Source: Lysobacter firmicutimachus
GTDB lineage: Bacteria; Pseudomonadota; Gammaproteobacteria; Xanthomonadales; Xanthomonadaceae
Direction: 5' to 3'
NCBI RefSeq assembly: GCF_037027445.1
Contig: NZ_JBANDL010000002.1
Span: 3,038,001 to 3,102,000, forward strand
DNA length: 64,000 bases
The notes under the pieces were generated by a model. The model saw only the letters and a list, made by a program, of their open reading frames with translations, did not search any database and was not told the origin of the DNA. Positions 16,810 to 27,229 of this stretch are shown in pieces (position 1 is the first letter of the stretch; the number at the start of each line of letters is the position of its first letter). A program made the translations under genes and the position numbers.

Positions 16810-17286
16810 TCAGCCCCGCCGCAGCTCCTGGCGCAAGCGCGCGATCGCGCCGTCGGCGGCGCGGTCGAGCAACTGGAACACATGTTCGAACTGGGCCGGC
16901 CCGCCGGTGTAGGGGTCGGGCACTTCGCAGTCCTCGCCGATCCCGCACCAATCCAGCAGCAGCGCGGTTTGCGCGGTCGCGTCCTTGGGCGCGCGGGCGC
17001 GCACGTCGCGCAGGTTGGCGCGGTCGGCGCACAACAGCCAATCGAAGCGGCGGTAATCGGCGGCCTGGATCTGGCGCGCGCGCAGACCGGCGATGTCGAC
17101 GCCGTGGCCGGCGGCGTTGGCGATCGAGCGCCGGTCCGGCGGCTCGCCGATGTGCCAGTCGCCGGTGCCGGCCGAATCCAGTTCGACCCGCCCGGCGATC
17201 GAAGACGCGGCGATGCGCGCGCGCAGCACGCCCTCGGCCACCGGCGAGCGGCAGATGTTGCCCAGGCAGACCACCAGCAAGCGCAT
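16810..17286 (-). CDS. Low-molecular-weight protein tyrosine phosphatase
   Basis: This is a 158-residue cytoplasmic phosphatase. The P-loop CLGNICRS gives nucleophile Cys7 and phosphate-binding Arg13, and the general acid is Asp124 in the DPYTGG loop; these define the family. It follows kdsB by 2 bp on the same strand, so they share a transcript. In bacteria such enzymes often reverse tyrosine phosphorylation of polysaccharide kinases, but no tyrosine kinase is adjacent. The gene position, directly after LPS genes, is common in Xanthomonadaceae. Confidence 0.93.
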   Translation of the reverse strand: MRLLVVCLGNICRSPVAEGVLRARIAASSIAGRVELDSAGTGDWHIGEPPDRRSIANAAGHGVDIAGLRARQIQAADYRRFDWLLCADRANLRDVRARAPKDATAQTALLLDWCGIGEDCEVPDPYTGGPAQFEHVFQLLDRAADGAIARLRQELRRG

Positions 17287-17288
17287 GC

Positions 17289-18071
17289 TCAGCCGCCCTC
17301 GCCCGGTGCCGACGCGGCCAGGTGAGCTTCGGCGCGGGCCAGGTCCTCGGGGGTGTCGACCCCGGGCGGGAACGGTTCGGGCGCGATCGCGACCGCGATC
17401 CGGTAGCCGGCTTCGAGCGCGCGCAGTTGTTCCAAGGACTCGACCTGCTCCAGCCGGCCCGGGCGCAGCTTGGCGAACTTGCGCAGGAACCCGGTACGGT
17501 AGCCGTAGATGCCGATATGGCGCAGCCATTCGCCGCCGCCGGGCATGCACGTGCGGTCCTTGGCGAAGGCGTCGCGCGGCCACGGAATCGGCGCGCGGCT
17601 GAAGTACAGCGCATCGCCGTTGCCGGCGCGGACCAGCTTGACCGCATTGGGATCGAGCAGGATCTCGACTTGCTCGATCGGCGTGGCCAGGGTCGACATC
17701 TCGGCGCCGCTGTCGCGCAGGGTCGCCGCGGTCGCGGCGATGCCGGCGGCCGGCGCGAACGGCTCGTCGCCCTGCAGATTGACCACCACGGTGTCGTCGC
17801 CCCAGCCGGCCAGATCCGCGCACTCGGCCAGGCGGTCGGTGCCGGAGGCGTGATCGGGCGAGGTCATCGCCACCCGCACCCCGCTGCCGTCGAGGGCGCG
17901 GGCGATGCGTTCGTCGTCGGTGGCGATCCACACCTCGCGCGCGCCGGCGGCGAGCGCGCGCCGGGCGACGTGCAGCACCAGCGGCTCGCCGCCGAGCGGG
18001 CGCAACGGCTTGCCCGGCAGGCGCGAGGCGGCGTAACGGGCGGGGATGGCGACGACGAAGTCCTGGCTCAT
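17289..18071 (-). CDS. kdsB: 3-deoxy-manno-octulosonate cytidylyltransferase (CMP-Kdo synthetase)
   Basis: This 260-residue cytoplasmic enzyme activates Kdo with CTP to CMP-Kdo for the inner core of lipopolysaccharide. The N-terminal nucleotide-binding motif [17 protein letters not shown], the [14 protein letters not shown] segment and NLQGDEPF are all characteristic. I chose the ATG at 18071 ([13 protein letters not shown]) over one four codons upstream because it matches the usual N-terminus. It lies between lpxK and the tyrosine phosphatase, all minus strand, within the lipid A export and assembly block. Confidence 0.95.
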   Translation of the reverse strand: MSQDFVVAIPARYAASRLPGKPLRPLGGEPLVLHVARRALAAGAREVWIATDDERIARALDGSGVRVAMTSPDHASGTDRLAECADLAGWGDDTVVVNLQGDEPFAPAAGIAATAATLRDSGAEMSTLATPIEQVEILLDPNAVKLVRAGNGDALYFSRAPIPWPRDAFAKDRTCMPGGGEWLRHIGIYGYRTGFLRKFAKLRPGRLEQVESLEQLRALEAGYRIAVAIAPEPFPPGVDTPEDLARAEAHLAASAPGEGG

Positions 18072-18165
18072 GTTCGGTTCCAAGGCGAAACGGTGCCTGC
18101 GCAGCGTGCGGTGCGCGACGGCGGGTCGGAATGCAGTCTAGCGGCGTCGGGCGCCGTCGCGGCGC

Positions 18166-19203
18166 TCAGCGGCGGCGATGCGCGGCCAGCTTGTCCAGCA
18201 GCGCCACCCACAAGGCCTCCGGCAACTCCGCCCGCACCGGCACGCTGTAGTGCGCGTCGGTGGCGAACGCGTCCGGCCCGTCCAGGGTCAGCTTGACCGC
18301 GTCCTTCTCGGTCATCAGCACCGGCAGCTTGCTGCCGAACCCGAAATCCTCGGCGACGTAGCGGTGATGATCGGCGAAGGCATGCGGGACCACGGCGATG
18401 CCGACGCCGCGCAACATGGCGAAGTAGCGCTCCGGATCGCCGGTCCCGGCCACGGCGTGCACGCGCCGGCCGGCGAACGAGGCCAGCGGCAGCGATCGAC
18501 CGCCGAGCAAGGGCGTCGCCTGGTCGGCGATCAGCCGCATCGGCCATTCGCCGAAGCCGCTGCTCGCCGCCGGCTCGCCGGCCGCGCCGGCCAGATTGAC
18601 CACACGGAAATCGCACGACGCCGCGCGCTCGGGCGGCTCGCGCAAAGGTCCGGCCGGCAGCAGTTGGCCGTTGCCGTAACGGCGGCGGCCGTCGATCACT
18701 TCGATTTCGATGTCGCGCGCCAGCCGGTAGTGCTGCAGGCCGTCGTCGCAGACGATCACGTCGCAGCCGGCTTCGGCCAGGGCGCGCGCGGCGGCGGCGC
18801 GGTCGCGGTCGACCCGCACCGGCGCGCCGGTGCGGCGGGCGATCAGCACCGGCTCGTCGCCGCCCAGGCGCGGATCGGTGTCGCGCTCGACCCAACGCGC
18901 GGTCTTGGCCTCGTCGCGGCCGTAGCCGCGGCTGGCCACACCCGGCTTCCAGCCTTCCTGCTGCAGGCGCTGGACCAGGGCGATGGTGAGCGGGGTCTTG
19001 CCGGCGCCGCCGGCAGTGATGTTGCCGACCACCACCACCGGCACGCCGGGGTGGCGGCGGCGCAGCAGGCCTTTGCGGTACAGGCTGCGGCGCAGGCCGG
19101 TCAGCGCGCCGTACAGGCCGGACAGCAGCCGTGCGGAGGCCGGCACCGGCAGGTCGTCGTACCAGAACCCGGGCACGCCGGGGCGGCGCTCGGCTCCGCT
19201 CAT
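18166..19203 (-). CDS. lpxK: Tetraacyldisaccharide 4'-kinase
   Basis: This 345-residue inner-membrane-associated kinase phosphorylates the 4' position of the lipid A disaccharide precursor using ATP. The modified Walker A motif [13 protein letters not shown] at about residues 59-71 and the SRGYGR motif are diagnostic; [12 protein letters not shown] follows at ~153. One hydrophobic N-terminal helix is expected. The ATG overlaps the msbA stop (start 19203, msbA ends at 19200), so translation is coupled. The real gene occupies only the C-terminal third of a much longer open frame; the rest is a shadow of msbA. Confidence 0.95.
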   Translation of the reverse strand: MSGAERRPGVPGFWYDDLPVPASARLLSGLYGALTGLRRSLYRKGLLRRRHPGVPVVVVGNITAGGAGKTPLTIALVQRLQQEGWKPGVASRGYGRDEAKTARWVERDTDPRLGGDEPVLIARRTGAPVRVDRDRAAAARALAEAGCDVIVCDDGLQHYRLARDIEIEVIDGRRRYGNGQLLPAGPLREPPERAASCDFRVVNLAGAAGEPAASSGFGEWPMRLIADQATPLLGGRSLPLASFAGRRVHAVAGTGDPERYFAMLRGVGIAVVPHAFADHHRYVAEDFGFGSKLPVLMTEKDAVKLTLDGPDAFATDAHYSVPVRAELPEALWVALLDKLAAHRRR

Positions 19204-20948
19204 TCGCCGTCCCGGAACTGCATGCGGTGCAGATGCGCGTACAGGCCGCCCTGCGCCAGCAGTTCGGCGTGGCGGCCGCGTTCGACGATCCGCCCCTGGT
19301 CCAGCACCAGCACCTGGTCGGCGTGTTCGATGGTCGACAGGCGGTGCGCGATCACCAGCGTGGTGCGGTCCGGCATCAGCCGCTCCAGCGCGTCCTGGAC
19401 CAGGCGTTCGGATTCGGTATCCAGCGCCGCGGTGGCCTCGTCGAGGATCAGGATCGGCGCGTCCTTGAGCATGGCGCGGGCGATCGCCAGGCGCTGGCGC
19501 TGGCCGCCGGAGAGCTTGCCGCCCTTGGCGCCGATCGACGTGTCCACGCCCTCGGGCAGGCGCTCGATGAATTCGGCCGCGTTGGCGCCCTGCACCGCGC
19601 GCTGCAAGGCCGCCTCGTCGCTGCCCTGCAGTTCGCCGTAGGCGACGTTGGCGGCGATGGTGCCGTCGAACAGCATCACCTGCTGGCCGACCAGGGCGAT
19701 CTGCCGGCGCAGATCGGCGAGCCGGTACTCGGCCAGCGGATGGCCGTCGAGCAGGATCTGCCCGGCCTCGGGGTCGTAGAAGCGCGGGATCAGCTTGATC
19801 AGGGTCGATTTGCCGCTGCCGGAGCGGCCGACGATCGCGGTGACCGAGCCCGGGCGGGCGACGAAGCTGATGTCCGACAGCGCCGGCTGAGCCTGCCCCG
19901 GGTAGCGCGCGGTGACGGCGCGGAATTCGATCAGCCCCTGACTGCGGGCGAGTTCGCGCTCGCCCTGGTCCGGCTCTTCGGCCGCGTCCAGCACTTCGAA
20001 CAGGCGCTCGGCCGAAGCGACGCCGCGCTGCAGCATGTTCTGCACGTTGGTCAGCTGCCGCAGCGCCGGAATCATCGCCATCATCGACATCATCAGGGCG
20101 ACGAAGCCGCCGGCGCTGAGGCGTCCTGCGGAGGTTTCGTAGCCGGCCACCAGCAGCAGCAGCGCCAGTCCCGTAGCGCCCATCAACTGGACCATGGCCG
20201 AGGCGATGCTGCGGGTGGACTCGACCTTCAGGCTCAGCCGCAGATAATCGTTGGCGATCGCGCCGTAGCGCGCGAGTTCCGACGGCTGCGCGCCGTAGAC
20301 CTTCACTTCCTGCTGATTGGACAGAGTTTGGTCGGCCGACAGCAGCAGCTGCGCGCCGCTCTCCTGGATGCGATGGCTGATGCGGCGGTAGCGGCGGCCG
20401 ACCTTGTCCATGACCCAGGCCAGCGGCGGCGCCATGACCGCGACCGCGATGGTCACCTGCCAGTTGGTCCAGATCATCACCGCCAGCAGGGCCAAGGCCT
20501 GCAGCGAGTTCTGCACCATCACCTTGAGCGCGTCGACCGCGGCCTGCGCGACCTGGTCGCTGTCCGAGCCCAGCCGCACCAGCATCGACGGCACCGGTTC
20601 GGTGTCGAAGCGCGAACCCGGCAGGCGCAGGTACTTGTCCAGCACCCGCACCCGCAGGTCGCGGGCCACGCCGCGGCCGGACTTGGCCATGAAGTAGTCG
20701 GTCAGGTACCCGGCCACCCCGCGCAGCACGAACACGCCGACGATCGCCGCCGGCAGCCACAGCGCCACCGCCCGGTTCTTGGCGATGAAGGTCTCGTTGA
20801 TGATCGGCTCCATCAACTTGGTGAATGCGGCGCCGGCGCCGGCTTCGATCGCCATGCCCAGCGCCGCGATCCACAGCAGTCCGCGGTAGGGCCGCGAGAA
20901 TTCCAGCAACCGGCGATAGGTCTGCCAGGGCGAGGCGGCTGCCGTCAC
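19200..20948 (-). CDS. msbA: Lipid A export ABC transporter, ATP-binding/permease protein
   Basis: This 582-residue half-transporter flips core-lipid A across the inner membrane. Six membrane helices cover about residues 20-320, and the nucleotide-binding domain has Walker [10 protein letters not shown], signature [14 protein letters not shown] and Walker [13 protein letters not shown]. The start is a GTG at 20948 (followed by [16 protein letters not shown]) that overlaps the exbD stop as GTGA; no ATG gives a full-length N-terminus. The length is exactly that of typical MsbA. It is coupled on both sides, to exbD upstream and lpxK downstream, as in many gammaproteobacteria. Confidence 0.95.
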   Translation of the reverse strand: MTAAASPWQTYRRLLEFSRPYRGLLWIAALGMAIEAGAGAAFTKLMEPIINETFIAKNRAVALWLPAAIVGVFVLRGVAGYLTDYFMAKSGRGVARDLRVRVLDKYLRLPGSRFDTEPVPSMLVRLGSDSDQVAQAAVDALKVMVQNSLQALALLAVMIWTNWQVTIAVAVMAPPLAWVMDKVGRRYRRISHRIQESGAQLLLSADQTLSNQQEVKVYGAQPSELARYGAIANDYLRLSLKVESTRSIASAMVQLMGATGLALLLLVAGYETSAGRLSAGGFVALMMSMMAMIPALRQLTNVQNMLQRGVASAERLFEVLDAAEEPDQGERELARSQGLIEFRAVTARYPGQAQPALSDISFVARPGSVTAIVGRSGSGKSTLIKLIPRFYDPEAGQILLDGHPLAEYRLADLRRQIALVGQQVMLFDGTIAANVAYGELQGSDEAALQRAVQGANAAEFIERLPEGVDTSIGAKGGKLSGGQRQRLAIARAMLKDAPILILDEATAALDTESERLVQDALERLMPDRTTLVIAHRLSTIEHADQVLVLDQGRIVERGRHAELLAQGGLYAHLHRMQFRDGE

Positions 20949-21397
20949 CGCGCGGCCCCCGTCGCCGGCTTGGCCGCACTGGGTTGCGGCGGCGCGGTCG
21001 CGTTCATGATCCGGCGGAAGCCGAGCTGGCCGAGCGCGTCGTAGACGGTGACCACGGCCTGGTACGGGGTGCGCGCGTCGGCGCGCAGCATCACGGTGCG
21101 GTCGCGGTCGTCGCCGGCGACCTCGGCGATAGTGGTCTTGAGCGACTCCAGGTCGTCGCGCAGCACTTCGCGGTCGCCGACGAAGTAGCGGCCGTCGGCG
21201 TTGACCAGCACGATCAACGCCTTGCTGGCGTCGCCGGCGGGTTCGCCGGTGGCGCGCGGCAGCTCGAGCTTGAGCACCGAGCGCGCATCGAAGGTCGCGG
21301 TGACGACGAAGAAGATGATCAGCACCAGGATCACGTCGATCAACGGGACCAGGTTGATCTCCGGCTCGTCGTCGGCGCGGTGGTCGCGGATACGCAT
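20945..21397 (-). CDS. exbD: Biopolymer transport protein ExbD/TolR family
   Basis: This 150-residue inner-membrane protein has one transmembrane helix near the N-terminus (about residues 16-38, [17 protein letters not shown]), including the functional Asp of the LIDV motif. A periplasmic domain follows (~45-135) and then an Ala/Pro tail. With ExbB it forms a proton channel that powers TonB or a similar partner. It starts 12 bp after the ExbB gene. Its position before msbA-lpxK is a known arrangement; what it energises here is not shown by the sequence. Confidence 0.92.
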   Translation of the reverse strand: MRIRDHRADDEPEINLVPLIDVILVLIIFFVVTATFDARSVLKLELPRATGEPAGDASKALIVLVNADGRYFVGDREVLRDDLESLKTTIAEVAGDDRDRTVMLRADARTPYQAVVTVYDALGQLGFRRIMNATAPPQPSAAKPATGAAR

Positions 21398-21408
21398 GCG
21401 GCGCCGCC

Positions 21409-22074
21409 TCAGCCGGCCTGGCCGCCGGCCAGGCGCACCGGCGGACGCGCTTCGTGCGCACGCGCCTCGGCGGTGCCCGGGGTCAGCACGTCGACCAGGG
21501 CGATGGCCTCGTGCTCCATCGCAACGATGTACTCGGCGATGCGGCCGCGGAACCAGCGATGGGCGATCAACGCCGGGATCGCCACGATCATGCCCGCGGC
21601 GGTGCAGACCAGGGCCTTGCCGATGCCGCCGGCGAGCTGGTTGACGTCGCCGATGCCGTGGTCGTTGATGACCAGGAACATCTGGATCATGCCGACCACG
21701 GTGCCGAACAGGCCCAGCAGCGGGCCTGCGGCGGAAATCGTGCCCAGCGTATTCAGGTAGCGCTCCATGCGATGGACCAGATGCCGGCCGACGTCCTCGA
21801 CGCGCTCGCGGATCTCCTCGCGCGGGCGGTGGCGGACGTCGAGCGCCGCGGCCAGCAGCGCGCCCAGCGGCGCGGTCGCGCGCAGCGACTCGATGTGCGC
21901 CGGATCGAGCTTGCCCGAGGCCGCCCAGGTACGCACTTCCTGGCCCAGGTTCGGCGGCAGCACGGCGCGCCGGCGCAGGGTCCACAAGCGTTCGACGATG
22001 ATCGCCAGCGCCACCGCCGACAACATCAACAACGGAATCATCGGCCAACCGCCGGCCTTGACCAGTTCCAGCAC
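21409..22074 (-). CDS. exbB: MotA/TolQ/ExbB proton channel family protein
   Basis: This 221-residue inner-membrane protein has three hydrophobic helices: an N-terminal one (MIPLLMLSAVALAIIVE) and two C-terminal ones around residues 110-190. It carries the family's conserved TM2 region GTISAAGPLLGLFGTVVGMI. The conserved Pro-rich end of TM3 (MIVAIPALIAH) is also present. It pairs with the downstream ExbD. The tail after ~200 is low-complexity. No tonB gene is in the window, although a TonB-dependent receptor lies at 61.7 kb. Confidence 0.93.
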   Translation of the reverse strand: MLELVKAGGWPMIPLLMLSAVALAIIVERLWTLRRRAVLPPNLGQEVRTWAASGKLDPAHIESLRATAPLGALLAAALDVRHRPREEIRERVEDVGRHLVHRMERYLNTLGTISAAGPLLGLFGTVVGMIQMFLVINDHGIGDVNQLAGGIGKALVCTAAGMIVAIPALIAHRWFRGRIAEYIVAMEHEAIALVDVLTPGTAEARAHEARPPVRLAGGQAG

Positions 22075-22101
22075 TCGCGAACCCCCGGCCCGTGGCCGAC
22101 T

Positions 22102-24483
22102 TCAATCCGGGCGATAGGATAGCCCAGGGTCCGTGCGCCGGGTCGCATCCCACAGGCGCGGGTGTGTCTGGCGTCGCGTTTCCACGGCGATGCCGCCCGC
22201 GCCCAGCCGGACCCGCAGCGCGCCCTGCCCGGCGGTCAGCCAGGTGCGGGCGCCGGCCTCGCGCCAGCGTTGCAGCACCGGCTTGCGCGGATGGCCGAAG
22301 CGGTTGCCGTGGCCGGCCGAGATCAGGGCATGGCGGGCGCCGGTGGCGGCGACGAAGGCCGGATCGGACGAGCCGCCGCTGCCGTGGTGAGCGACCAGGA
22401 CCACGTCGGCGCGCAGGCGCTCGTCGGCCGATTCGGCCGCGCGCCGGACCAGGTCGCGTTCGATCACCTCGCCGATGTCGCCGGTCAGCAACGCGCTGCC
22501 GTGGGCGCTGTCGATCCGCAGCACGCAACTGGACTCGTTGCCGAGATAAGGAAAGTCGGCGGACGGATGCAGGAAGCGCAGGCGTACGCCGTCCCAGTCC
22601 CAGCGTTGCCCGGCCCGGCAGGCCGCGCTGCGCAATCCGCGCATGGCCTCGCCGGACACCTCCGGCGGCGCCGTCAGCGGCGCCGGGAACTCGGCCAGCA
22701 CCGCGCCCAGGCCGCCGGCATGGTCGTTGTCGCCGTGGCTGGCGACCACCCGGTCGAGCTGGCGCACGCCGAGCGCGCGCAGGCTGGGCAGCACCGCACG
22801 CTCGCCGGCGTCGAAGCCGTCGCGCACCGCCGGGCCGGCGTCGTACAAGAGGCTGTGACCGGCCGTGCGCACCAGCACCGACAGCCCCTGCCCCACGTCG
22901 ACCACCACCAGTTCCACTTCGCCCCGGCGCGGCAGCTGCCGGTCCGGCCACAACAGCGGCAGCCACAGCAGGACGGCCAGGGCCTTGCCCGGCGTGCCGC
23001 GCGGCAACAGCAGCCAGAACGCGCCGGCCAAGGCCAACGGCAGCGCGTACCAGTGCGGCTCGGGCAACCACCACAACGCCAGACCGCTGTCGGCCAGGGC
23101 CTCGAACAGCGGCCAGCCGGGCTCGAAACAGGCCGCCGCCGCGCGCCACAGCGGCGCTCCCGCGCCGGCGTACAGCAACTCCAGGCCGGTGCCGAGCAAG
23201 GCCAGCGGCACCACCAGCAGGCTCCACCACGGCACCGCGAGCAGATTGGCCAAGGGGCCGGCCAGCGAGGCCTGGCCGAACAGCAGCGCCGCCACCGGCA
23301 GCAGGCCCAGGCTGGACACGCCCTGGGCGCCGAGCAGCCCTCCCAGGCGCGCGCGCCAACCGGAGTCGGCCGTATCGGCGGGCAGACACCACATCAACCA
23401 GAGCACGCCCAGGAAGCTGAGCCAGAAACCGGCGCCGAGCAAGGCCAGCGGGTCGACCAGAGCAAGCGCGATCGCCGCCACCGCCAGCGCATCGAAACCG
23501 CGCCAGCCCCGCCGCGACAGGCTGAGACCGGCGACCACCGCGATCATCAGCCAGGTGCGCACGGTCGGCAGAGCGAAGCCGACCGCAGCGGCGTAAGCGC
23601 CGGCGCCCAGCATCGCCGCGACCGCCGCCGCCGTCGCCGCCGGGCAACGCCGACCCCAGCCCGGCCATAGCCACCACAGGGCCCGCGCCAACCAGGCCGC
23701 GGCGCCGGCGACCAGGCCGACGTGGAAGCCGGAAATGGCGATCAAATGGGTCAGGCCGTTGGCGCGCAGCACACTCCAGTCGCGCGGGTCGAGGCCGCGG
23801 GTGTCGCCCAGCGCGAGTGCGCGCACGAAGCGCGCGCCGCCGGTCGGCACCGCAGCGGCGATGCGGTCGGACAGGGTTTCGCGCCAGGCCTGCAAGCCGC
23901 TCGCTTCGCTCAGGCGACGCGCTTCGTCCACCCGACGCAGATAACCCGTCGCGCTCAGCCGGTCCATCAACGCGTAACGCTCCGCGTCCGGCGCGCCCGG
24001 GTTGCGCAGCCCGCGCGGTGCGCGCAGGCGTACCCGCAGCTGCCAACGCTGGCCCGCGCGCAGGGCCGAGCGCGGCTGAGGGTCCTCGTCGTACCACGAC
24101 AGGCGCAGCAAGCGGCCGCGCAGCGGCGCCGGCTGGGCGGCATCGTCGTCGACGCGGAAATCGAAGCGGGAGCGGCGCGGCTCGTGCAGCGGCAACTCGA
24201 CGATGCGGCCACGCAGCGCGACTTCGCGTTTCTCCCAGTCCGGCGGCAGTTGCAGGCTCAGCGCCCAGGCCGCATGCACACCGGCCCAGGCGAAACCGAA
24301 CGCGAGCGCGGCCGGCCAACGCCAGCCCGGTCGGCGCCACCACAGCGCGACGGCCAACGCCGCCAACGCGATCGACCAACCCCACGGGCATACGCGCGGC
24401 AAGGCCAGGCCGGCACCGATGCCGGCCAACACTCCGATCGCTACGCGTTTTCCGAACGGCGGCGTCCTTGCCGCATCGAACAT
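22102..24483 (-). CDS. comEC: DNA internalization competence protein ComEC/Rec2
   Basis: This 793-residue inner-membrane protein forms the channel that takes up single-stranded DNA in natural transformation. An N-terminal soluble OB-like region (~residues 25-190) lies between membrane helices. The Competence domain with about eight helices spans ~205-500, including the typical LTHLIAISGFHVGLVAG. The C-terminal metallo-beta-lactamase-like nuclease domain covers ~520-780 with VDVGQGLSVLV, YDAGP and SHGDNDHAGG, so metal ligands are intact. The length is normal. It lies between lolD (3 bp away) and exbB. The organism is therefore potentially competent, although the rest of the machinery is elsewhere. 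Confidence 0.94.
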   Translation of the reverse strand: MFDAARTPPFGKRVAIGVLAGIGAGLALPRVCPWGWSIALAALAVALWWRRPGWRWPAALAFGFAWAGVHAAWALSLQLPPDWEKREVALRGRIVELPLHEPRRSRFDFRVDDDAAQPAPLRGRLLRLSWYDEDPQPRSALRAGQRWQLRVRLRAPRGLRNPGAPDAERYALMDRLSATGYLRRVDEARRLSEASGLQAWRETLSDRIAAAVPTGGARFVRALALGDTRGLDPRDWSVLRANGLTHLIAISGFHVGLVAGAAAWLARALWWLWPGWGRRCPAATAAAVAAMLGAGAYAAAVGFALPTVRTWLMIAVVAGLSLSRRGWRGFDALAVAAIALALVDPLALLGAGFWLSFLGVLWLMWCLPADTADSGWRARLGGLLGAQGVSSLGLLPVAALLFGQASLAGPLANLLAVPWWSLLVVPLALLGTGLELLYAGAGAPLWRAAAACFEPGWPLFEALADSGLALWWLPEPHWYALPLALAGAFWLLLPRGTPGKALAVLLWLPLLWPDRQLPRRGEVELVVVDVGQGLSVLVRTAGHSLLYDAGPAVRDGFDAGERAVLPSLRALGVRQLDRVVASHGDNDHAGGLGAVLAEFPAPLTAPPEVSGEAMRGLRSAACRAGQRWDWDGVRLRFLHPSADFPYLGNESSCVLRIDSAHGSALLTGDIGEVIERDLVRRAAESADERLRADVVLVAHHGSGGSSDPAFVAATGARHALISAGHGNRFGHPRKPVLQRWREAGARTWLTAGQGALRVRLGAGGIAVETRRQTHPRLWDATRRTDPGLSYRPD

Positions 24484-24485
24484 GG

Positions 24486-25226
24486 CTACACCTCGGCGGC
24501 GTCCAGTTGCCGCAGTTTGCCCTCGTGCAGTTCCAGCACGCGGTCCAGGCGCCGCGCCAGGCGGCGGTCGTGGGTCACCAACACCAGGCTGGTGCCCTGA
24601 TCGCGGTTCAGCGCGAGCATCAGCTCGAACACCGTGGCCGCGGTCTTCTCGTCGAGATTGCCGGTGGGCTCGTCGCCGAGCACGCAGGCCGGCCGGTTGA
24701 CCAGCGCGCGCGCCACCGCGGCGCGCTGACGCTCGCCGCCGGAGAGTTCGCCGGGCTTATGGTCCAGGCGATGGCCCAGGCCGACCGCTTCGAGCAGGTC
24801 GCGCGCGCGCTGCTTGGCCTGCGCGGTGGTGGCCGAACGGCTGCGGCCGTCGAGCAGCACCGGCAGCATCACGTTCTCCAGCGCGGTGAACTCCGGCAGC
24901 AGGTGATGGAACTGGTAGACGAAGCCCAAGGCCTGATTGCGCAGCAGGCCGCGTGCGCGATCGGACAGCGCGCTCATGCGTTCGCCGGCGACGTAGACCT
25001 CGCCCGCGGTCGGCGTGTCGAGGCCGCCGAGCAAATGCAGCAGCGTGCTCTTGCCGGCGCCGGACGCGCCGAGGATGGCCACGGTCTCGCCCTTGCGCAC
25101 GCTCAGGTCCAGATCCTGGAACACCGGCGTGCGCAGCTTGCCCTCGGCATAGGTCATCGCCAGGCCCTGGCACTGCAGGACCACGTCGGCGACGTTGGAA
25201 TTGGAATGCATCGACGCCTCACTCAT
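24486..25226 (-). CDS. lolD: Lipoprotein-releasing system ATP-binding protein
   Basis: This 246-residue ABC ATPase powers detachment of outer-membrane lipoproteins from the inner membrane with LolC/LolE. Walker [10 protein letters not shown], the LolD-type Q-loop region [20 protein letters not shown], signature [15 protein letters not shown] and Walker [13 protein letters not shown] are all present. The start overlaps the end of the permease gene by 8 bp; an internal ATG six codons in (MHSNSN) is an alternative start. It is in the same transcript as the permease gene and comEC. Confidence 0.94.
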   Translation of the reverse strand: MSEASMHSNSNVADVVLQCQGLAMTYAEGKLRTPVFQDLDLSVRKGETVAILGASGAGKSTLLHLLGGLDTPTAGEVYVAGERMSALSDRARGLLRNQALGFVYQFHHLLPEFTALENVMLPVLLDGRSRSATTAQAKQRARDLLEAVGLGHRLDHKPGELSGGERQRAAVARALVNRPACVLGDEPTGNLDEKTAATVFELMLALNRDQGTSLVLVTHDRRLARRLDRVLELHEGKLRQLDAAEV

Positions 25227-26463
25227 AGCGCAAGGCCTCCGCCGGCGCGGTGCGCGCCGCGCGCCAGGCCGGGTAGAGGGTGGCCAGGAAGGCCATCGCC
25301 AAAGCCACGCCGGCGATGATCACCACGTCGCTGGTCTGCAGGTCGGTCGGCAGGCCGGTGATGTAGTAGACGTCCTCCGGCAGCAACTGCACGCCGAGCA
25401 GCGTCTCGATCGCCTTGAGGATGTGCTCGAGGTTGAGGGTCAGGACGATGCCGCCGACCACCCCGAGCACGGTGCCGATGATGCCGATCAGGGTGCCCTG
25501 GACGACGAAGATGCGCATCACGCTCATCGGGGTCAGGCCGAGGGTGCGCTGGATCGCGATGTCGGCCTGCTTGTCAGTGACCAGCATGACCTGCGAAGAC
25601 ACCAGGTTGAACGCGCCCATGGCGATGATCAGCGACAACAGGATCGCCATCACCGTCTTCTCCATCTTCAACGCGCGGAACATGTTGGCGTTGTCGCTGC
25701 TCCAGTCGCTGATCCGGTACGGGCCGCCGAGGCTCACCGAGAGGTCGCGGGCGACGTCCCAGGCCTGATCCATGTCGTGCAGGCGCAGGCGCACGCCGGT
25801 CACGCCCTCGCCCATCCGCAGCACACGCTGGATATCGTGCATGTTGACCACCGCCAGGCCCTTGTCGAACTCGTTGTAGCCGGCCTCGAAGATGCCGCTG
25901 ACGGTGAAGCGCTTGAGCTGCGGCATCGCCCCCATCGGCGTGCTGCGGCCGTCGGCGGTCATCACCACCACGCTGTCGCCGACCTGCGCGCCCATCCACA
26001 GCGCCAGTTCCTTGCCGAGCACGATGTTGAAGCTGCCCGGGGTCAGCGAATCGAGCTTGCCCTCGACCATCTTGTCGGCCAGCACCGAGACCTTGCGCTC
26101 CTGCGCCGGATCGACGCCGCGGATGATCGCCGGCTGCTGCCGGGTCGCCGACAGCAACGCTTCCTTCTCGATGTAGGGCGCGGCGCCGGCGACGCGCGGA
26201 TCGGCCTGGGCCTTGCCGACCGCCAGCCGCCACTCGGTCAGCGGCTCGCCATAGGCGCTGACGGTGGCGTGCGCGGCCATCTGCAGCATGCGGTCGCGGA
26301 TCTCGCGCTGGAACCCGCTCATCACCGCCAGGGTGGTGATCAACGCGGTCACGCCGAGCGCGATGCCGGCAATCGACGCCAGCGAGATGAAGGAGATGAA
26401 GCCGTTGCGGCGCTTGGCGCGCAGATAGCGCAGGCCGATGGCTACTGAGATGGGTTTGAACAT
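25219..26463 (-). CDS. lolC: Lipoprotein-releasing ABC transporter permease (LolC/LolE family)
   Basis: This 414-residue permease has one N-terminal helix ([25 protein letters not shown]), a large periplasmic MacB-like domain (~residues 45-270) and three C-terminal helices with the FtsX-like domain. It ends in [12 protein letters not shown], a family hallmark. It extracts lipoproteins for LolA with LolD. Only one permease gene is present; whether it acts as a homodimer or pairs with a second LolC/E encoded elsewhere is not visible, so the C/E letter is uncertain. It is the first gene of the envelope block that runs down to the tRNAs. Confidence 0.92.
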   Translation of the reverse strand: MFKPISVAIGLRYLRAKRRNGFISFISLASIAGIALGVTALITTLAVMSGFQREIRDRMLQMAAHATVSAYGEPLTEWRLAVGKAQADPRVAGAAPYIEKEALLSATRQQPAIIRGVDPAQERKVSVLADKMVEGKLDSLTPGSFNIVLGKELALWMGAQVGDSVVVMTADGRSTPMGAMPQLKRFTVSGIFEAGYNEFDKGLAVVNMHDIQRVLRMGEGVTGVRLRLHDMDQAWDVARDLSVSLGGPYRISDWSSDNANMFRALKMEKTVMAILLSLIIAMGAFNLVSSQVMLVTDKQADIAIQRTLGLTPMSVMRIFVVQGTLIGIIGTVLGVVGGIVLTLNLEHILKAIETLLGVQLLPEDVYYITGLPTDLQTSDVVIIAGVALAMAFLATLYPAWRAARTAPAEALRYE

Positions 26464-26469
26464 CAGGGC

Positions 26470-26650
26470 GGGGATTTGGGATTCGGGATTGGTGGAAGCG
26501 GAGATTCGGGATCGGGATCGGGATCGGGATTCGGGATTCGGGATTCGGGATTCGGGATTCGGGATTCGGGATTAGGGATTCTCAGAAGCAGATCGCACGC
26601 CACCGCTTTTACCAATCCCGAATCCCCAATCCCCAATCCCCAATCCCGGC
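26470..26650. repeat. GGGATTC/GGGATCG heptamer and hexamer array with inverted half
   Basis: Upstream of lolC, about ten tandem units of GGGATTC or GGGATCG (26501-26580) are followed 30 bp later by CCCAATC/CCCGAAT units (26611-26648) in the opposite sense, so the transcript could fold into a long slipped hairpin. The same unit forms a second array at 61591-61662. Such arrays are typical intergenic repeats in Xanthomonadaceae. Confidence 0.85.
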
Positions 26651-27229
26651 TCATGGTGCCACCGATCGCGGCTGAGCCGTGGGCAATGAGACCGCGGCGG
26701 CCAGCCGCAGTTCACGCCGCTGCGCGGGCGGCAGGGTGTCGGGCCACCACAGCAGGCGGCCGCGGCGCCCCTCGTCGTCGCGGTACTCCAGGCGCGCCAG
26801 CCAGCCGCGCCAGTGCAGGCTCCAGGACGACAGCGGGCGTCCGTCGAGCCAGGCGCGGCCGCCGCGCAGCAGCAGGCGCTGCGGCGGACGGCGCAATTCG
26901 CTGCGGGCCGAATGCGCGGCCCAGGCCAGGGCTGCGGCCGACAGCGGCCAGGCCAGCGGCGGCGCCAGTTCGCTGCCGAGGCAGGCCCAGGCGGCGGCGG
27001 GACCCAAGGCGATCAGGCCGGCCGCGAGCAGGCGCGAAGGACGCCACAGCAGGCCTTCCTCGCTCGCTGCGCCGGCCTGTGCGGCGGCCGCCGGCCGCGC
27101 GCCCGAGCCGATCAGGCTCCAGGCGACCAGCGCCCTGCCCCGGCGCGCCGATGACGCCGCCAGCGCGGCGAGACCGCGCTCAGGGCGGCAGCTTTGCGAT
27201 CGATTCGACGAGTCGCTGCAATTCGGCAT
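26651..27229 (-). CDS. YgfX (CptA) family membrane protein
   Basis: This is a small inner-membrane protein. Two adjacent hydrophobic helices (around [19 protein letters not shown] and [15 protein letters not shown]) are followed by a short cytoplasmic domain with the YgfX-type ending [19 protein letters not shown]. YgfX is encoded directly after sdhE in many gammaproteobacteria, as here, and has been described as an inner-membrane partner of SdhE and as a possible toxin. The start is uncertain: the ATG at 27229 lies 50 bp inside sdhE and gives 192 residues with an unusual N-terminus; a shorter form from a non-ATG codon near the sdhE stop would be closer to the usual ~140 residues. Confidence 0.65.
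   Translation of the reverse strand: MPNCSDSSNRSQSCRPERGLAALAASSARRGRALVAWSLIGSGARPAAAAQAGAASEEGLLWRPSRLLAAGLIALGPAAAWACLGSELAPPLAWPLSAAALAWAAHSARSELRRPPQRLLLRGGRAWLDGRPLSSWSLHWRGWLARLEYRDDEGRRGRLLWWPDTLPPAQRRELRLAAAVSLPTAQPRSVAP

Noticed and set aside
20945-24391. 1148-codon open frame on the minus strand spanning exbD to comEC
   Set aside because: Only its last 151 codons are real (exbD). The rest is a frame-shifted shadow of exbB and comEC, with Arg/Ala/Gly-rich sequence.
26470-26650. CRISPR array
   Set aside because: Units are 7 bp, contiguous and without spacers; no cas genes are near.
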